From contig CALXOK010000002.1 in NCBI GenBank assembly GCA_944390025.1, positions 1-64,000 of the forward strand: a stretch of 64,000 nt of DNA. Direction: 5' to 3'. Made by a program: the position numbers and the translations under genes. The notes below the pieces were generated by a model. That model did no database searches. It saw only the letters and a list, made by a program, of their open reading frames with translations, and was not told the origin of the DNA. The DNA is from an uncultured Spirochaetales bacterium (lineage in GTDB: Bacteria > Spirochaetota > Spirochaetia > Sphaerochaetales > Sphaerochaetaceae). Positions 8,298-16,468 of the stretch are shown one piece after another; positions within the stretch are counted from its first letter, which is position 1; each line of letters begins with the position of its first letter.

Positions 8298-8501
8298 TCA
8301 TTCATCAGTCCTCTGTTTCTTGAAAGCCTTCAATCTTCTGTCTTCAGGCTTTTCTGTCTTTGTCGGGATGAGCCAGAGATTGCCTTTCTTGACAGCATCC
8401 GGAATCAGATTCCGGTCGCAATAGTGGATGACCATCCTGACGGTAACCCCCCATCGTTCCGCCATTTCCTTGGCTGTTGAATAATCGTCAATCGAAAACA
8501 T
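8298..8501 (-). CDS. Small helix-turn-helix protein
   Basis: 67 residues: YSTAKEMAERWGVTVRMVIH then YCDRNLIPDAVKKGNLWLIP. This is a MerR/excisionase-like HTH followed by the wing with the LWLIP ending, a very common small family in gut bacteria, often beside restriction or BREX genes. It probably binds DNA and regulates the adjacent locus. The C-terminal tail (TEKPEDRRLKAFKKQRTDE) is charged. No clear Shine-Dalgarno is seen before the ATG at 8501. The stop overlaps the next fragment. Confidence 0.6.
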   Translation of the reverse strand: MFSIDDYSTAKEMAERWGVTVRMVIHYCDRNLIPDAVKKGNLWLIPTKTEKPEDRRLKAFKKQRTDE

Positions 8502-8704
8502 GTTAATAGTGTATTTCTTGTTCAGGAAACTTACAATCTTAAAGATGAACGATGAAAACTAAAATCTTGATCAGCCAATTGACAAGAATTGTACATTCAG
8601 ATTATTTCCGGCATAAGAATTACCGATACCAAAACTATGCTAATTCTAATTGACTACAAATTTTCAAACGCGTCTGCGGAATTTTATCTTCAATTCAAGC
8701 TGCT
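8502..8704. other. AT-rich gap, nothing recognised
   Basis: Both strands carry only short frames with no family resemblance. No toxin gene is found downstream of the antitoxin-like gene, where a RelE-type partner would be expected. Confidence 0.4.
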
Positions 8705-8881
8705 TCACCCTTGTTTCTTAGTGTCTTTAAGATATTCCCTGACTTTACAGAATACCTCCTCATGGGAATAGCGTACTGACGTGGAATTTGCAACTTCTTC
8801 CGCCTTTAAAAGCTTTTCATCAATCATGGATACCATTCTTGATTGTTTGTCAGTACTGAGATTCAAAACATCTGTATTCAT
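8705..8881 (-). CDS. Small RelB/DinJ-like antitoxin-type protein
   Basis: 58 residues from an ATG at 8881, with GGAG seven bases before an in-frame GTG directly upstream. Sequence parts: MNTDVLNLSTDKQSRMVSMI at the start and TSVRYSHEEVFCKVREYLKD near the end. The YSHEEVF...REYL ending resembles the C-termini of RelB/DinJ and YefM-like antitoxins, which bind a toxin. The N-terminus lacks a clear ribbon-helix-helix, so the family is uncertain. No toxin gene follows, so it may be an orphan left by decay of the island. Confidence 0.4.
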   Translation of the reverse strand: MNTDVLNLSTDKQSRMVSMIDEKLLKAEEVANSTSVRYSHEEVFCKVREYLKDTKKQG

Positions 8882-9124
8882 CACGACACTCCTTGATAAT
8901 ATATTTCACATTTTTCATAAAACTGAATTTAACATTACTGAATACTTTCACCAGCTTATCATGTTTAGAATCCAGAAAACAGAATGATGATATGCCAGAG
9001 ATATGAAAAAGCTAGGAAAGAAGGGATTGAAGAGAAAAGGATGAGAAGAATCTCTGATATGAACATTATTGTATGGTATCTAACAGGAGCTGATGAGAAA
9101 TCTGCAGCAAAGTTGCAGGAATAA

Positions 9125-10450
9125 TCAAATGAACATCACATCGTACACAGGAAGATAAAGAACTCCACCCTTTCTTCTGACTTCAGGAGAGTTGGAAAGG
9201 ACAATCCCTTTTCTGATGCCATATGCGTCATCTTTCAACATATTGGAAATCGATGAATGAATCTGATAATCACGTCCGCTTTTCACTTCAACAGGGAGGA
9301 CGGACAGACTATCATAATCGTTCACAAGAAAATCAACCTCCCCTTTCGACCTGTTGTCATAGTAGAAAAGTGGATGCTTATGAGCGGACAGCTCCATTGC
9401 GACAAAGGTTTCATACAAAGCACCCAGATTAATTGATTTTATATCTCCTGACACCGCATTGACATTTAATCCGAAAAGTATTGCTGACAGAAGACCGACA
9501 TCATTGAGATATAGTTTGATCAGGTTCTTCGAAGTGCTTTCCAGTAGAGGAAACACCGGATTTGTCACAGCCTGGACAGCCAGAGCGACACCGGCTGAGG
9601 TCAGATAGTCAAACTCTTCCATGTATTTGTCAGAGCGGGCACTTCTCGGGTTAATCTCCTTATATACAACCCTTTTCTTCTTCTGTTCCATGAAAGAAGG
9701 CAACAGATTGTAGACTCTCATTATCTGAAGACGATGGTTACTGTCGTACTTCGCGCAGTCTGAAGCATAAAAACTTCTGATTTCTGACTGAAGGGAGCGG
9801 ATTTCAGCGACAGTGTGACCTTCGACATGAAGACGGACAGCTTCGGGGAGACCTCCTGTAATAAGATATGACCTCAAGTACCGCATCATGACTTCATGTA
9901 CATTCTCCTCCGGACTTTCCTCTTTTTCATGACACTTCCTGATATGAGAGATGATGTCCTCGCTCACTCCTTCCGCCCAGAGAAATTCCTCAAAATCAAG
10001 AGGATAAAGACGTTCAATCATTATTGAGCCCATCGGTATGGAACTTGTTTTCGATAACTCGACTCCGAGGGCAGAACCAGAGCCGATATATCTGTATTTA
10101 CCCTTCATGTTGATGAATTTCAGAAGAGGCAGCAATTCCGGATACTCCTGAATCTCGTCGAGGAAGACGATTGTGTTTTCCCGGGTGGCATTGTCGAGCT
10201 TTCCTGCGAAAAGACTTACTGCCATGTCAAATTTATCGACAGTATCAGCACCTGCAAAGATTCCCGCTCCATGCCTGTCTTCAAACAGGTTGATTTCAAT
10301 ATAGTTGAGAAAATATCTTCTTGCAGTCTCCCGGATGATAAAAGACTTGCCAGTCTGTCTGGCACCGTCTATCAGCAGAATCTTTTCTGGGTCTTTTGTA
10401 TAGTAATTCTCAAGAACCGTTTCAATCTTTCTTTTCAGTCTGACACTCAT
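9125..10450 (-). CDS. AAA ATPase with DUF4143 domain
   Basis: 441 residues (448 if started at 10471). Walker A is LLIDGARQTGKSFII, Walker B IVFLDEIQEYPELL, sensor region YIGSGSALGVELS. The C-terminal DUF4143 part ends with a PD-(D/E)XK-like pattern (GEVDFLVNDYDSLSVLPVEV, then K). This large family of chromosomal ATPases has no agreed function; it is frequent in accessory regions and often thought to be defence- or mobility-related. Neither start has a clear Shine-Dalgarno; I prefer the one at 10450 because family members begin shortly before the LKRKIE motif. The upstream region carries repeated palindromes. Confidence 0.75.
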   Translation of the reverse strand: MSVRLKRKIETVLENYYTKDPEKILLIDGARQTGKSFIIRETARRYFLNYIEINLFEDRHGAGIFAGADTVDKFDMAVSLFAGKLDNATRENTIVFLDEIQEYPELLPLLKFINMKGKYRYIGSGSALGVELSKTSSIPMGSIMIERLYPLDFEEFLWAEGVSEDIISHIRKCHEKEESPEENVHEVMMRYLRSYLITGGLPEAVRLHVEGHTVAEIRSLQSEIRSFYASDCAKYDSNHRLQIMRVYNLLPSFMEQKKKRVVYKEINPRSARSDKYMEEFDYLTSAGVALAVQAVTNPVFPLLESTSKNLIKLYLNDVGLLSAILFGLNVNAVSGDIKSINLGALYETFVAMELSAHKHPLFYYDNRSKGEVDFLVNDYDSLSVLPVEVKSGRDYQIHSSISNMLKDDAYGIRKGIVLSNSPEVRRKGGVLYLPVYDVMFI

Positions 10451-10474
10451 GATTTTATGATAATTTATCATTTT

Positions 10475-10548
10475 AATATTGAAAAGTGTATTATTCTAAC
10501 ATTTTTCAATATTGAAAACTGTTGTTTCCTGACACTTTTCAATATATT
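10475..10548. promoter_or_regulatory. Three copies of a TTTTCAATATT element, one a full palindrome
   Basis: AATATTGAAAAGTGT at 10475-10489, the palindrome TTTTTCAATATTGAAAA at about 10502-10518, and ACACTTTTCAATAT at 10532-10545. The outer two copies point in opposite directions around the central palindrome. They lie directly upstream of the DUF4143 ATPase gene, where its promoter must be, and look like a cluster of operator sites. The regulator is unknown. Confidence 0.5.
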
Positions 10549-10554
10549 TCTGTT

Positions 10555-11364
10555 TCAGATGATATGTCCTTTCCGGAAATCTCTTGGGGAGATGCCTGCG
10601 ACAGACTTGAACTGATGCGAGAATGTGTAAAGATCAGGATAGCCGAGCATGTCTGATACTTCAGAACACAGATAGCCCATGCTTAAAAGCTGACGGGCCT
10701 TCTCGACCTTGCATTTGAGCCTGTATTGCTGGGGCGAGATGCCATATGCCTGAACAAAGTTCTTCCTGAGAGTGTTGTAGCTCATTGATGAGTCGTCAGC
10801 AATCTCCTCCAGGGATGATGCATAATCCATTTCCAGACGGGCCTTCACTCTTCTCAGCTTTGCCGCTTTTCCTTCAACAAGATATGAAGAAAGGACATGA
10901 AGCATATAGCGCTCGACAACAGGAAGAAGGGAAAAAAAGTTCTCGCCTGTGCTTGAATGGATGCTGTCATAAACAAGCAGGAAGTCATCAAACAGACGCC
11001 TTACGTCATCAACATGGAAAACAGGAGGGATGTTTGTAAGATCAGGATGGACCTCATTCATGAGTGTGAAGACTTCAGGAGGCATCACCAGATAGCAGCG
11101 CCTGTGGAAAGTCTGGCCGAAAAGCTCAAGTTCATAATCAAGTTTCGGATGCCGGAAGAGGACACTGTCCGGCTCGATATCCCACGTTCTTCCTCCAGTC
11201 CTGATGCGTCCCCTTCCCGAAACGACAAGGGTCAGCACCATTGCGGCCTCTGTACGGCTGGTACGGCTTATATGCTCTGTATTGCAGCTGACGCCTGTAA
11301 AGATTTTTCCGTTGAGGGCCTGTGCGAATTTGTTGCGGTGCTCATCTATCCATGTCATGTCCAT
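10555..11364 (-). CDS. AraC-family transcription regulator
   Basis: 269 residues. The N-terminal half is a cupin-type sensing domain (SGRGRIRTGGRTWDIEPDSV, then LFRHPKLDYEL). The C-terminal quarter has the two AraC helix-turn-helix motifs: SLEEIADDSSMSYNTLRKNF and SEVSDMLGYPDLYTFSHQFK, ending with the signature GISPRDFRK. It is divergent from the FAD enzyme and sugar ABC genes, 103 bases apart, and most likely activates them in response to their substrate. Confidence 0.85.
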   Translation of the reverse strand: MDMTWIDEHRNKFAQALNGKIFTGVSCNTEHISRTSRTEAAMVLTLVVSGRGRIRTGGRTWDIEPDSVLFRHPKLDYELELFGQTFHRRCYLVMPPEVFTLMNEVHPDLTNIPPVFHVDDVRRLFDDFLLVYDSIHSSTGENFFSLLPVVERYMLHVLSSYLVEGKAAKLRRVKARLEMDYASSLEEIADDSSMSYNTLRKNFVQAYGISPQQYRLKCKVEKARQLLSMGYLCSEVSDMLGYPDLYTFSHQFKSVAGISPRDFRKGHII

Positions 11365-11467
11365 GACCTAATGATAGCATTGATATCATTTTTGACAACT
11401 TTGATGTTGATAGAAACATCCTCAGCAAGAATTTTTCAGAAGAAGAATGAACTTGAGGAGAACGGAT

Positions 11468-13243
11468 ATGAAGAGCAAGCCACATACTCTAGACCACTCA
11501 CTGATACTCTCATGTGCAGCTTTCGAGGAAGCCGGAGGCTGGATCCGTGACAGCGAGTTTATCCTTGAGATGGGAGGCGTCTACCTCCTTGCCCATGGCC
11601 TTGGCAAGCCGGTTGCCGATGCACTGACAACAATTGAATGTCTCAGAGAAGGAGACTACAATTTCTACGCTTTTACGTACAACTGGGTCGCTCCATGGCA
11701 TGAAGACATGCATCCTGGTGAATACGAGATTCATGTGAATGGACACAGAAGCAGGACACTGGGAATCAGATGCAATCACTGGGACTGGGAAGAAGCCGGC
11801 TGCCTTCATCTGGAAAAGGGAGAGAACAGGATTTCAATCCATGATCTCACCGGCTTTGAAGGAAGGATTGCCTACATATTCATATCTGACGTTCCTGTCA
11901 GTCTTCCATCCGATGGGAAGAAAGTTCTGAATCTTTATATCGACAATGTCATAAAAGACAAGAAAGAAGCATCTTACGATCTGGTTTGCATCGGTGGCGG
12001 TTTTGCAGGAATGTGCGCATCCGTCGCTGCATCACGCGGAGGTGTGAAGACAGCACTTGTCCAGGACCGTCCGGTTGTCGGCGGCAACAACAGTTCTGAA
12101 ATCAGGGTCTGGCTGGGAGGAGGAACGAACTATGAGCCTTTCGGCGGACTTGGAAACATTGTAGGAGAGTTCGAGCAGAAGGAAATCGGGCATTACGGAC
12201 CCGTGAACAAGGCTCATCTGTATGAAGATGAAAGAAAGATGGCCATCATGAGAAGCCAGGAGAACCTGAGTCTTTATATGGAGCACTGCCTCATCGGCTG
12301 CAGTATGAATGAGGACGGAACGATAAAGTCCGTGACACTTCTTGATTACAGGAATGAAACTCTTGTTGAGCTAACAGCTCCCCTGTTCGCTGACACCAGC
12401 GGAGACGGAAACCTCGGGGCAATGGCCGGAGCTGATTACGAAGTCACCACGAACGGACACATGGGGCTGTCAAATCTCTGGCATATAGAGAAATCCGACA
12501 ACCCCCAGCCTTTCCCCCGCTGTCCTTGGGCTGTGGACCTCTCATCATCAACCTTCCCCGGACGCAAAGACCATGTGGACTTTTACGGACACAGGGGAAT
12601 CGAGTCACTCGGATGCTGGTTCTGGGAAAGCGGCATGACTGAGGATCCTATTGCAAAGGCGGAATACGCACGTGACCTGAATTTCCGTGCAATGTATGGA
12701 GCATGGGACACCATACGCAATGTTGACCACGACTTTCAGGATTACGAACTGACATTCGCTGCCGCCATAGCAGGGAAAAGAGAATCCAGAAGACTTTTCG
12801 GCGACATCGTCCTTACCAAGACGGATTTCAAGTACAGCTTCCCTGATGCCTGTGCGGCAACAACCTGGAACTTCGATGTCCATTACCCGAACAAGGACTA
12901 TTATGCGGCCTTCCATGAAGGAGATGCGTTCATAACCATGGACTGCAGGGAACCGGTTGACTGGCCCTACTTCCTGCCATACCGCATCCTCTATTCAAGG
13001 AATGTGACAAACATGTTCATGGCAGGACGGAATGTCAGTGTCTCACATGATGCGGCGGGAACCGCGCGTGTCATGCGCACCTGCGGAATCATGGGAGAAG
13101 TCGTCGGCTATGCCGCGCGCCTGTGCAAGAAATACGGATGCAGACCACGGCAGATTTACACTGACCATCTCGACGAGTTCATCACTTTCCTGAAGTCGAT
13201 TGAGAAGAAAGAGGTATTCAAGGCCGGAAGCACTGTTGTGTGA
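11468..13243 (+). CDS. FAD-dependent oxidoreductase with N-terminal sugar-binding-like domain
   Basis: 591 residues. Residues about 1-155 are a beta-rich region (GDYNFYAFTYNWVAPWHED, GEYEIHVNGHRSRTLGIRCN) resembling carbohydrate-binding modules. From about residue 170 there is an FAD Rossmann motif (DLVCIGGGFAGMCASVAAS) and then a FAD_oxidored-family body (FADTSGDGNLGAMAGADYEV, MFMAGRNVSVSHDAAGTARV, MRTCGIMGE). Enzymes of this family sit in polysaccharide or sugar-acid loci; the substrate here is unknown. Start at 11468 because GAGGAG lies seven bases upstream; a longer frame starts at 11447. First gene before the sugar importer. Confidence 0.75.
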   Translation: MKSKPHTLDHSLILSCAAFEEAGGWIRDSEFILEMGGVYLLAHGLGKPVADALTTIECLREGDYNFYAFTYNWVAPWHEDMHPGEYEIHVNGHRSRTLGIRCNHWDWEEAGCLHLEKGENRISIHDLTGFEGRIAYIFISDVPVSLPSDGKKVLNLYIDNVIKDKKEASYDLVCIGGGFAGMCASVAASRGGVKTALVQDRPVVGGNNSSEIRVWLGGGTNYEPFGGLGNIVGEFEQKEIGHYGPVNKAHLYEDERKMAIMRSQENLSLYMEHCLIGCSMNEDGTIKSVTLLDYRNETLVELTAPLFADTSGDGNLGAMAGADYEVTTNGHMGLSNLWHIEKSDNPQPFPRCPWAVDLSSSTFPGRKDHVDFYGHRGIESLGCWFWESGMTEDPIAKAEYARDLNFRAMYGAWDTIRNVDHDFQDYELTFAAAIAGKRESRRLFGDIVLTKTDFKYSFPDACAATTWNFDVHYPNKDYYAAFHEGDAFITMDCREPVDWPYFLPYRILYSRNVTNMFMAGRNVSVSHDAAGTARVMRTCGIMGEVVGYAARLCKKYGCRPRQIYTDHLDEFITFLKSIEKKEVFKAGSTVV

Positions 13244-13286
13244 CGGCCAGATAATAGCAGAAAATGAATTCCAAGGAGGTAAATTC

Positions 13287-14555
13287 ATGAAAAAGCTTAT
13301 TTCGGTTATCCTGGCACTCCTCGTGCTCGCTCCAATGGTTTTCGCTGGTGGAAGCAGCGAGACTGCAGCACCTGCAGACGGTCCAGTATCAATTGTATGG
13401 GCCGGCTGGTCCGGTGAAGAAGAAGCCACAAGAGACATCTTCACCAAGATGAGGACAACATGGGAAGAGGAAAGTGGAAACAGCGTGCAGTGGGTCGGCT
13501 GGACATGGGCTGACACAGCACAGCAGCTTCTTATCCGTCTTCAGGGCGGCGAACAGCTTGATATCGCACAGGCTGATATCGGTATTTTCAATACAATCGC
13601 CCAGACAGGAACACTTGCTGACCTCAATGAAATCTTCGGTGAAGAATGGCTGAATGAGACATTCGAGCAGTCAACTCTTGCTGTCGGACAGATTGACGGC
13701 AAGCAGCTCGGTCTTCCATGGTCAATGGCTGCCATCACAATGGTATACAATCCTGAGATTCTCAGCAGAGCAGGATGGGATACAGTCCCGACAACAGTCG
13801 AGGAATTCGAGCAGTGCCTTGCTGATGTGGCAGCTCTTGGAGAAGGCATCATTCCTTACGGAGTATCAACAAAGGACGATACAGCTGCCGGTGACCTGAT
13901 GCCATGGCTGTGGACATTCGGAACAACAATCTTCAACGAGGACGGTTCTGTCAATCTCGGACCTGAGGCTGTCGAGACAATCCAGTGGTACAAGGACATG
14001 CTTGCCAAGGGATACATCCAGATGGATATCGGACGTGGAGATGCACGTCAGCTCTTCGCCCAGGGCAAGATGGCATTCTACGATGACGCTGTCGTAGCAA
14101 AAGGCCAGGCAGTCAGCGCAGGCGTTGATCCGGCAGAAGTCGTCAATGTATGCAGCGCAATGCCACGTCCTGTCCTTAACGAAGGCGATGAGAGCCAGAG
14201 CACAATGTGGGGTCACATGCTCATGATCTTCGATGCTTCCCAGTACAAGGAAGCTGCAGCCGAGTTCGCAAAGCATCTTGTCAGCGATGAAGTCGCGCTC
14301 GAGTACTTCGAAAAGAACGGAATGCCGCCTGTGACAAAGTCTGCATCCGCTACTGAAGAAGTCCAGAATGATGCATATCTCAAGGGCTTCATCGAATCCA
14401 CAGCGACAGCAAGACTTGACGAGACAGCAAGAATGACCAATGCAAGCGAGATCAAGACAATCATCGTCGAAGAGCTCCAGAGAACACTGCTTGGCCAGAC
14501 AAGTGCTGAAGAGTGTGTTGAGAACATGAGAACAAGACTGAACGCAGCCATCTGA
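13287..14555 (+). CDS. Sugar ABC transporter substrate-binding protein
   Basis: 422 residues, family 1 extracellular solute-binding protein. Signal peptide MKKLISVILALLVLAPMVFA is followed by GGSSETAAP without a lipobox cysteine, a pattern common in spirochaetes. Body motifs such as LLIRLQGGEQLDIAQADIGI and GKQLGLPWSM fit the sugar-binding fold. The perfect AAGGAGGT at 13274-13280 fixes the ATG at 13287. It delivers an unidentified sugar to the two permeases that follow. Confidence 0.9.
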   Translation: MKKLISVILALLVLAPMVFAGGSSETAAPADGPVSIVWAGWSGEEEATRDIFTKMRTTWEEESGNSVQWVGWTWADTAQQLLIRLQGGEQLDIAQADIGIFNTIAQTGTLADLNEIFGEEWLNETFEQSTLAVGQIDGKQLGLPWSMAAITMVYNPEILSRAGWDTVPTTVEEFEQCLADVAALGEGIIPYGVSTKDDTAAGDLMPWLWTFGTTIFNEDGSVNLGPEAVETIQWYKDMLAKGYIQMDIGRGDARQLFAQGKMAFYDDAVVAKGQAVSAGVDPAEVVNVCSAMPRPVLNEGDESQSTMWGHMLMIFDASQYKEAAAEFAKHLVSDEVALEYFEKNGMPPVTKSASATEEVQNDAYLKGFIESTATARLDETARMTNASEIKTIIVEELQRTLLGQTSAEECVENMRTRLNAAI

Positions 14556-14593
14556 GGCTGTACAGCCGGAAAACTTAATCAGGAGGCAGAGGT

Positions 14594-15484
14594 ATGACAG
14601 GTTTCAGAAATGGTGGAAGATTGACGGACAGACAGGTTGGAGTCCTGCTGGTATTGCCAGGAGTCGCGGTCTTCATCGCTGTCATCCTCTACCCCTTTAT
14701 CAGCGCGATTGCCATGTCTTTCACAGACAGGTCGCTGCTGAACCCGAATTATGACGTGGTGGGTTTCGAGAACTACATGAAGGTGTTCTCGGACCCCTAC
14801 TTCCTGCAGACGGTATGGACGACTATCGTGTTTGTCGTATTCTCCACGCTGGTGCCTTTCACACTCGGTCTGATCTGGGCAATTGTGCTCAATCAGGGAT
14901 TCAGAGGCAGTGAGTTCTTGCGCGGAGTCACTCTTGTCAACTGGATTATTCCCGGTACGGCAATCGGATTTCTCTGGTCCTGGATTTTCAACGGCCAGTA
15001 CGGAATCCTGAACGCCTTGCTGATGAAACTCGGTCTTATAGACCAGAATCTCAGTTTCCTTGGAGACACGACCAGCGCCCTCGTCTGCGTAATCATCGCA
15101 CGCAGCTGGCAGATGCTTCCATGGTACATGGCCTTCCTTCTCGGAGGACTTCAGGGTGTTCCTCTTGAGCGCATCGAAGCTGCGAGAATAGACGGTGCGA
15201 ACAACCTTCAGGTATTCCGCTACATCGTCATACCGGGCATGAGGCAGATCTTCTTCCTCGTCCTCATCCTCGGCGCAATCGGCAACCTGCAGCATTTCGA
15301 CATCCCATGGACAATGACACAGGGAGGTCCTGCAAGAGCAACGACAACGCTCTCAATTGAAGTGTACAGGACGGCCTTCAAGAACTGGAAACTCGGACAG
15401 GCGGCAACAGTCGGCACAATCTGGGCAATACTGCTGCTTGTATTCTCGATAGTCTACCTCAAGCAGGTAAAGGAATCAGACTGA
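14594..15484 (+). CDS. Sugar ABC transporter permease (MalF/UgpA type)
   Basis: 296 residues, six predicted membrane segments starting with VGVLLVLPGVAVFIAVILY. The EAA loop that contacts the ATPase is EAARIDGANNLQVFRYIVIP. A Shine-Dalgarno (AGGAGG) precedes the ATG. Second gene of the importer. Cytoplasmic membrane. Confidence 0.9.
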   Translation: MTGFRNGGRLTDRQVGVLLVLPGVAVFIAVILYPFISAIAMSFTDRSLLNPNYDVVGFENYMKVFSDPYFLQTVWTTIVFVVFSTLVPFTLGLIWAIVLNQGFRGSEFLRGVTLVNWIIPGTAIGFLWSWIFNGQYGILNALLMKLGLIDQNLSFLGDTTSALVCVIIARSWQMLPWYMAFLLGGLQGVPLERIEAARIDGANNLQVFRYIVIPGMRQIFFLVLILGAIGNLQHFDIPWTMTQGGPARATTTLSIEVYRTAFKNWKLGQAATVGTIWAILLLVFSIVYLKQVKESD

Positions 15485-15500
15485 TAAGGAGGTTGGAAAA

Positions 15501-16331
15501 ATGTTTCAGAAAACACTTGCATTCAAAATATTCTTCACAGTTTCCCTTATCCTGATCGGCTGTTTCGTCTTCCTGCCCCTGCTGTGGATGATTAACACGG
15601 CACTCAAGCCATCGGACCAGACATTCTCGCTTTACTTTTTCACAGGTCCGCTGACACTCGACAACATCATCGGCATCCTTACAGACAAGACAATCATGAA
15701 CTACCTCAAGAATTCACTGATTGTCTCCTTCCTCTCAAGCTTCATGGCGACTCTGGTCTCTTCGTTCGCAGCCTACAGTTTCTCCAAATTCCGCTACCGC
15801 GGACGCAAGATTGTAATGGGAGCCTTCATGATGAGCCAGGCCTTTCCTCAGGCCATCCTGCTTCTGTCAATCTATCTGATGATGCAGCGTTTCGGCCTGC
15901 TGGGGTCTTACTGGTCCCTGCTGATAAGCTATGTCGTTTTCACCCTTCCCGTCGGCACATGGACACTCAAGGGTTATTTCGACGGCATTCCTGACTCTCT
16001 TATCGAAAGCGCGAAGATAGACGGAGCCGGAAATCTGAGAATCATGACCCGCATTGTGTTCCCGATGGCAGTGCCAGGCATGGTTTCAATCGCAATCTAC
16101 GGTTTTGTATGGTCATGGAACGACCTGCTGTACGCGATGACACTTGTCACGGACCCCGCAAGGCGCACGCTTGCACCAGGACTTGTCATGACATACCTTG
16201 GAGAGGCAAGCACCAACTGGGCAGCCATGATGAGTGCATCAATAGTCGCGGCAATTCCAGTGACACTGATCTTCATCTTCCTCCAGCGTTACTTCATCGC
16301 AGGACTCACAAGCGGTGCTGTCAAGGAATGA
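15501..16331 (+). CDS. Sugar ABC transporter permease (MalG/UgpE type)
   Basis: 276 residues with six membrane segments. EAA loop: ESAKIDGAGNLRIMTRIVFP. The ATG follows AAGGAGG by ten bases. No ATP-binding subunit follows; as in many Gram-positive and spirochaete sugar importers a shared MsmX/UgpC-type ATPase encoded elsewhere is probably used. The 100 bases after the stop hold a weak hairpin before TTTTATTTTT at about 16377-16386, possibly the operon's end. Confidence 0.9.
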   Translation: MFQKTLAFKIFFTVSLILIGCFVFLPLLWMINTALKPSDQTFSLYFFTGPLTLDNIIGILTDKTIMNYLKNSLIVSFLSSFMATLVSSFAAYSFSKFRYRGRKIVMGAFMMSQAFPQAILLLSIYLMMQRFGLLGSYWSLLISYVVFTLPVGTWTLKGYFDGIPDSLIESAKIDGAGNLRIMTRIVFPMAVPGMVSIAIYGFVWSWNDLLYAMTLVTDPARRTLAPGLVMTYLGEASTNWAAMMSASIVAAIPVTLIFIFLQRYFIAGLTSGAVKE

Positions 16332-16432
16332 TTGACAGGACAACCAGAACTGAGCCTGAGCGTGCATGGGCAGGTTTTATTTTTCCCCTCTTCCTGCAGC
16401 TCGCCAGCTTGTGGCTTAAATGATTGCAACAG

Positions 16433-16463
16433 AAAAATTAAAGCCCTCTGGATTGGAGGGCTT
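16433..16463 (-). terminator. Terminator after glyA
   Basis: AAGCCCTC and GAGGGCTT form an eight-pair stem with a seven-base loop. Read on the minus strand it is followed by TAATTTTT, so it serves glyA. Confidence 0.85.
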
Positions 16464-16468
16464 ATGTA

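Noticed and set aside
8589-8987. Rightward frames in the AT-rich part of the accessory patch
   Set aside because: No conserved pattern; one lies opposite the antitoxin-like gene.
8984-9124. A 46-codon rightward frame (MMICQRYEKARKEGIEEKRM) before the DUF4143 gene
   Set aside because: It resembles the charged tail of a nuclease-like transposase only vaguely; too short and without a ribosome site.
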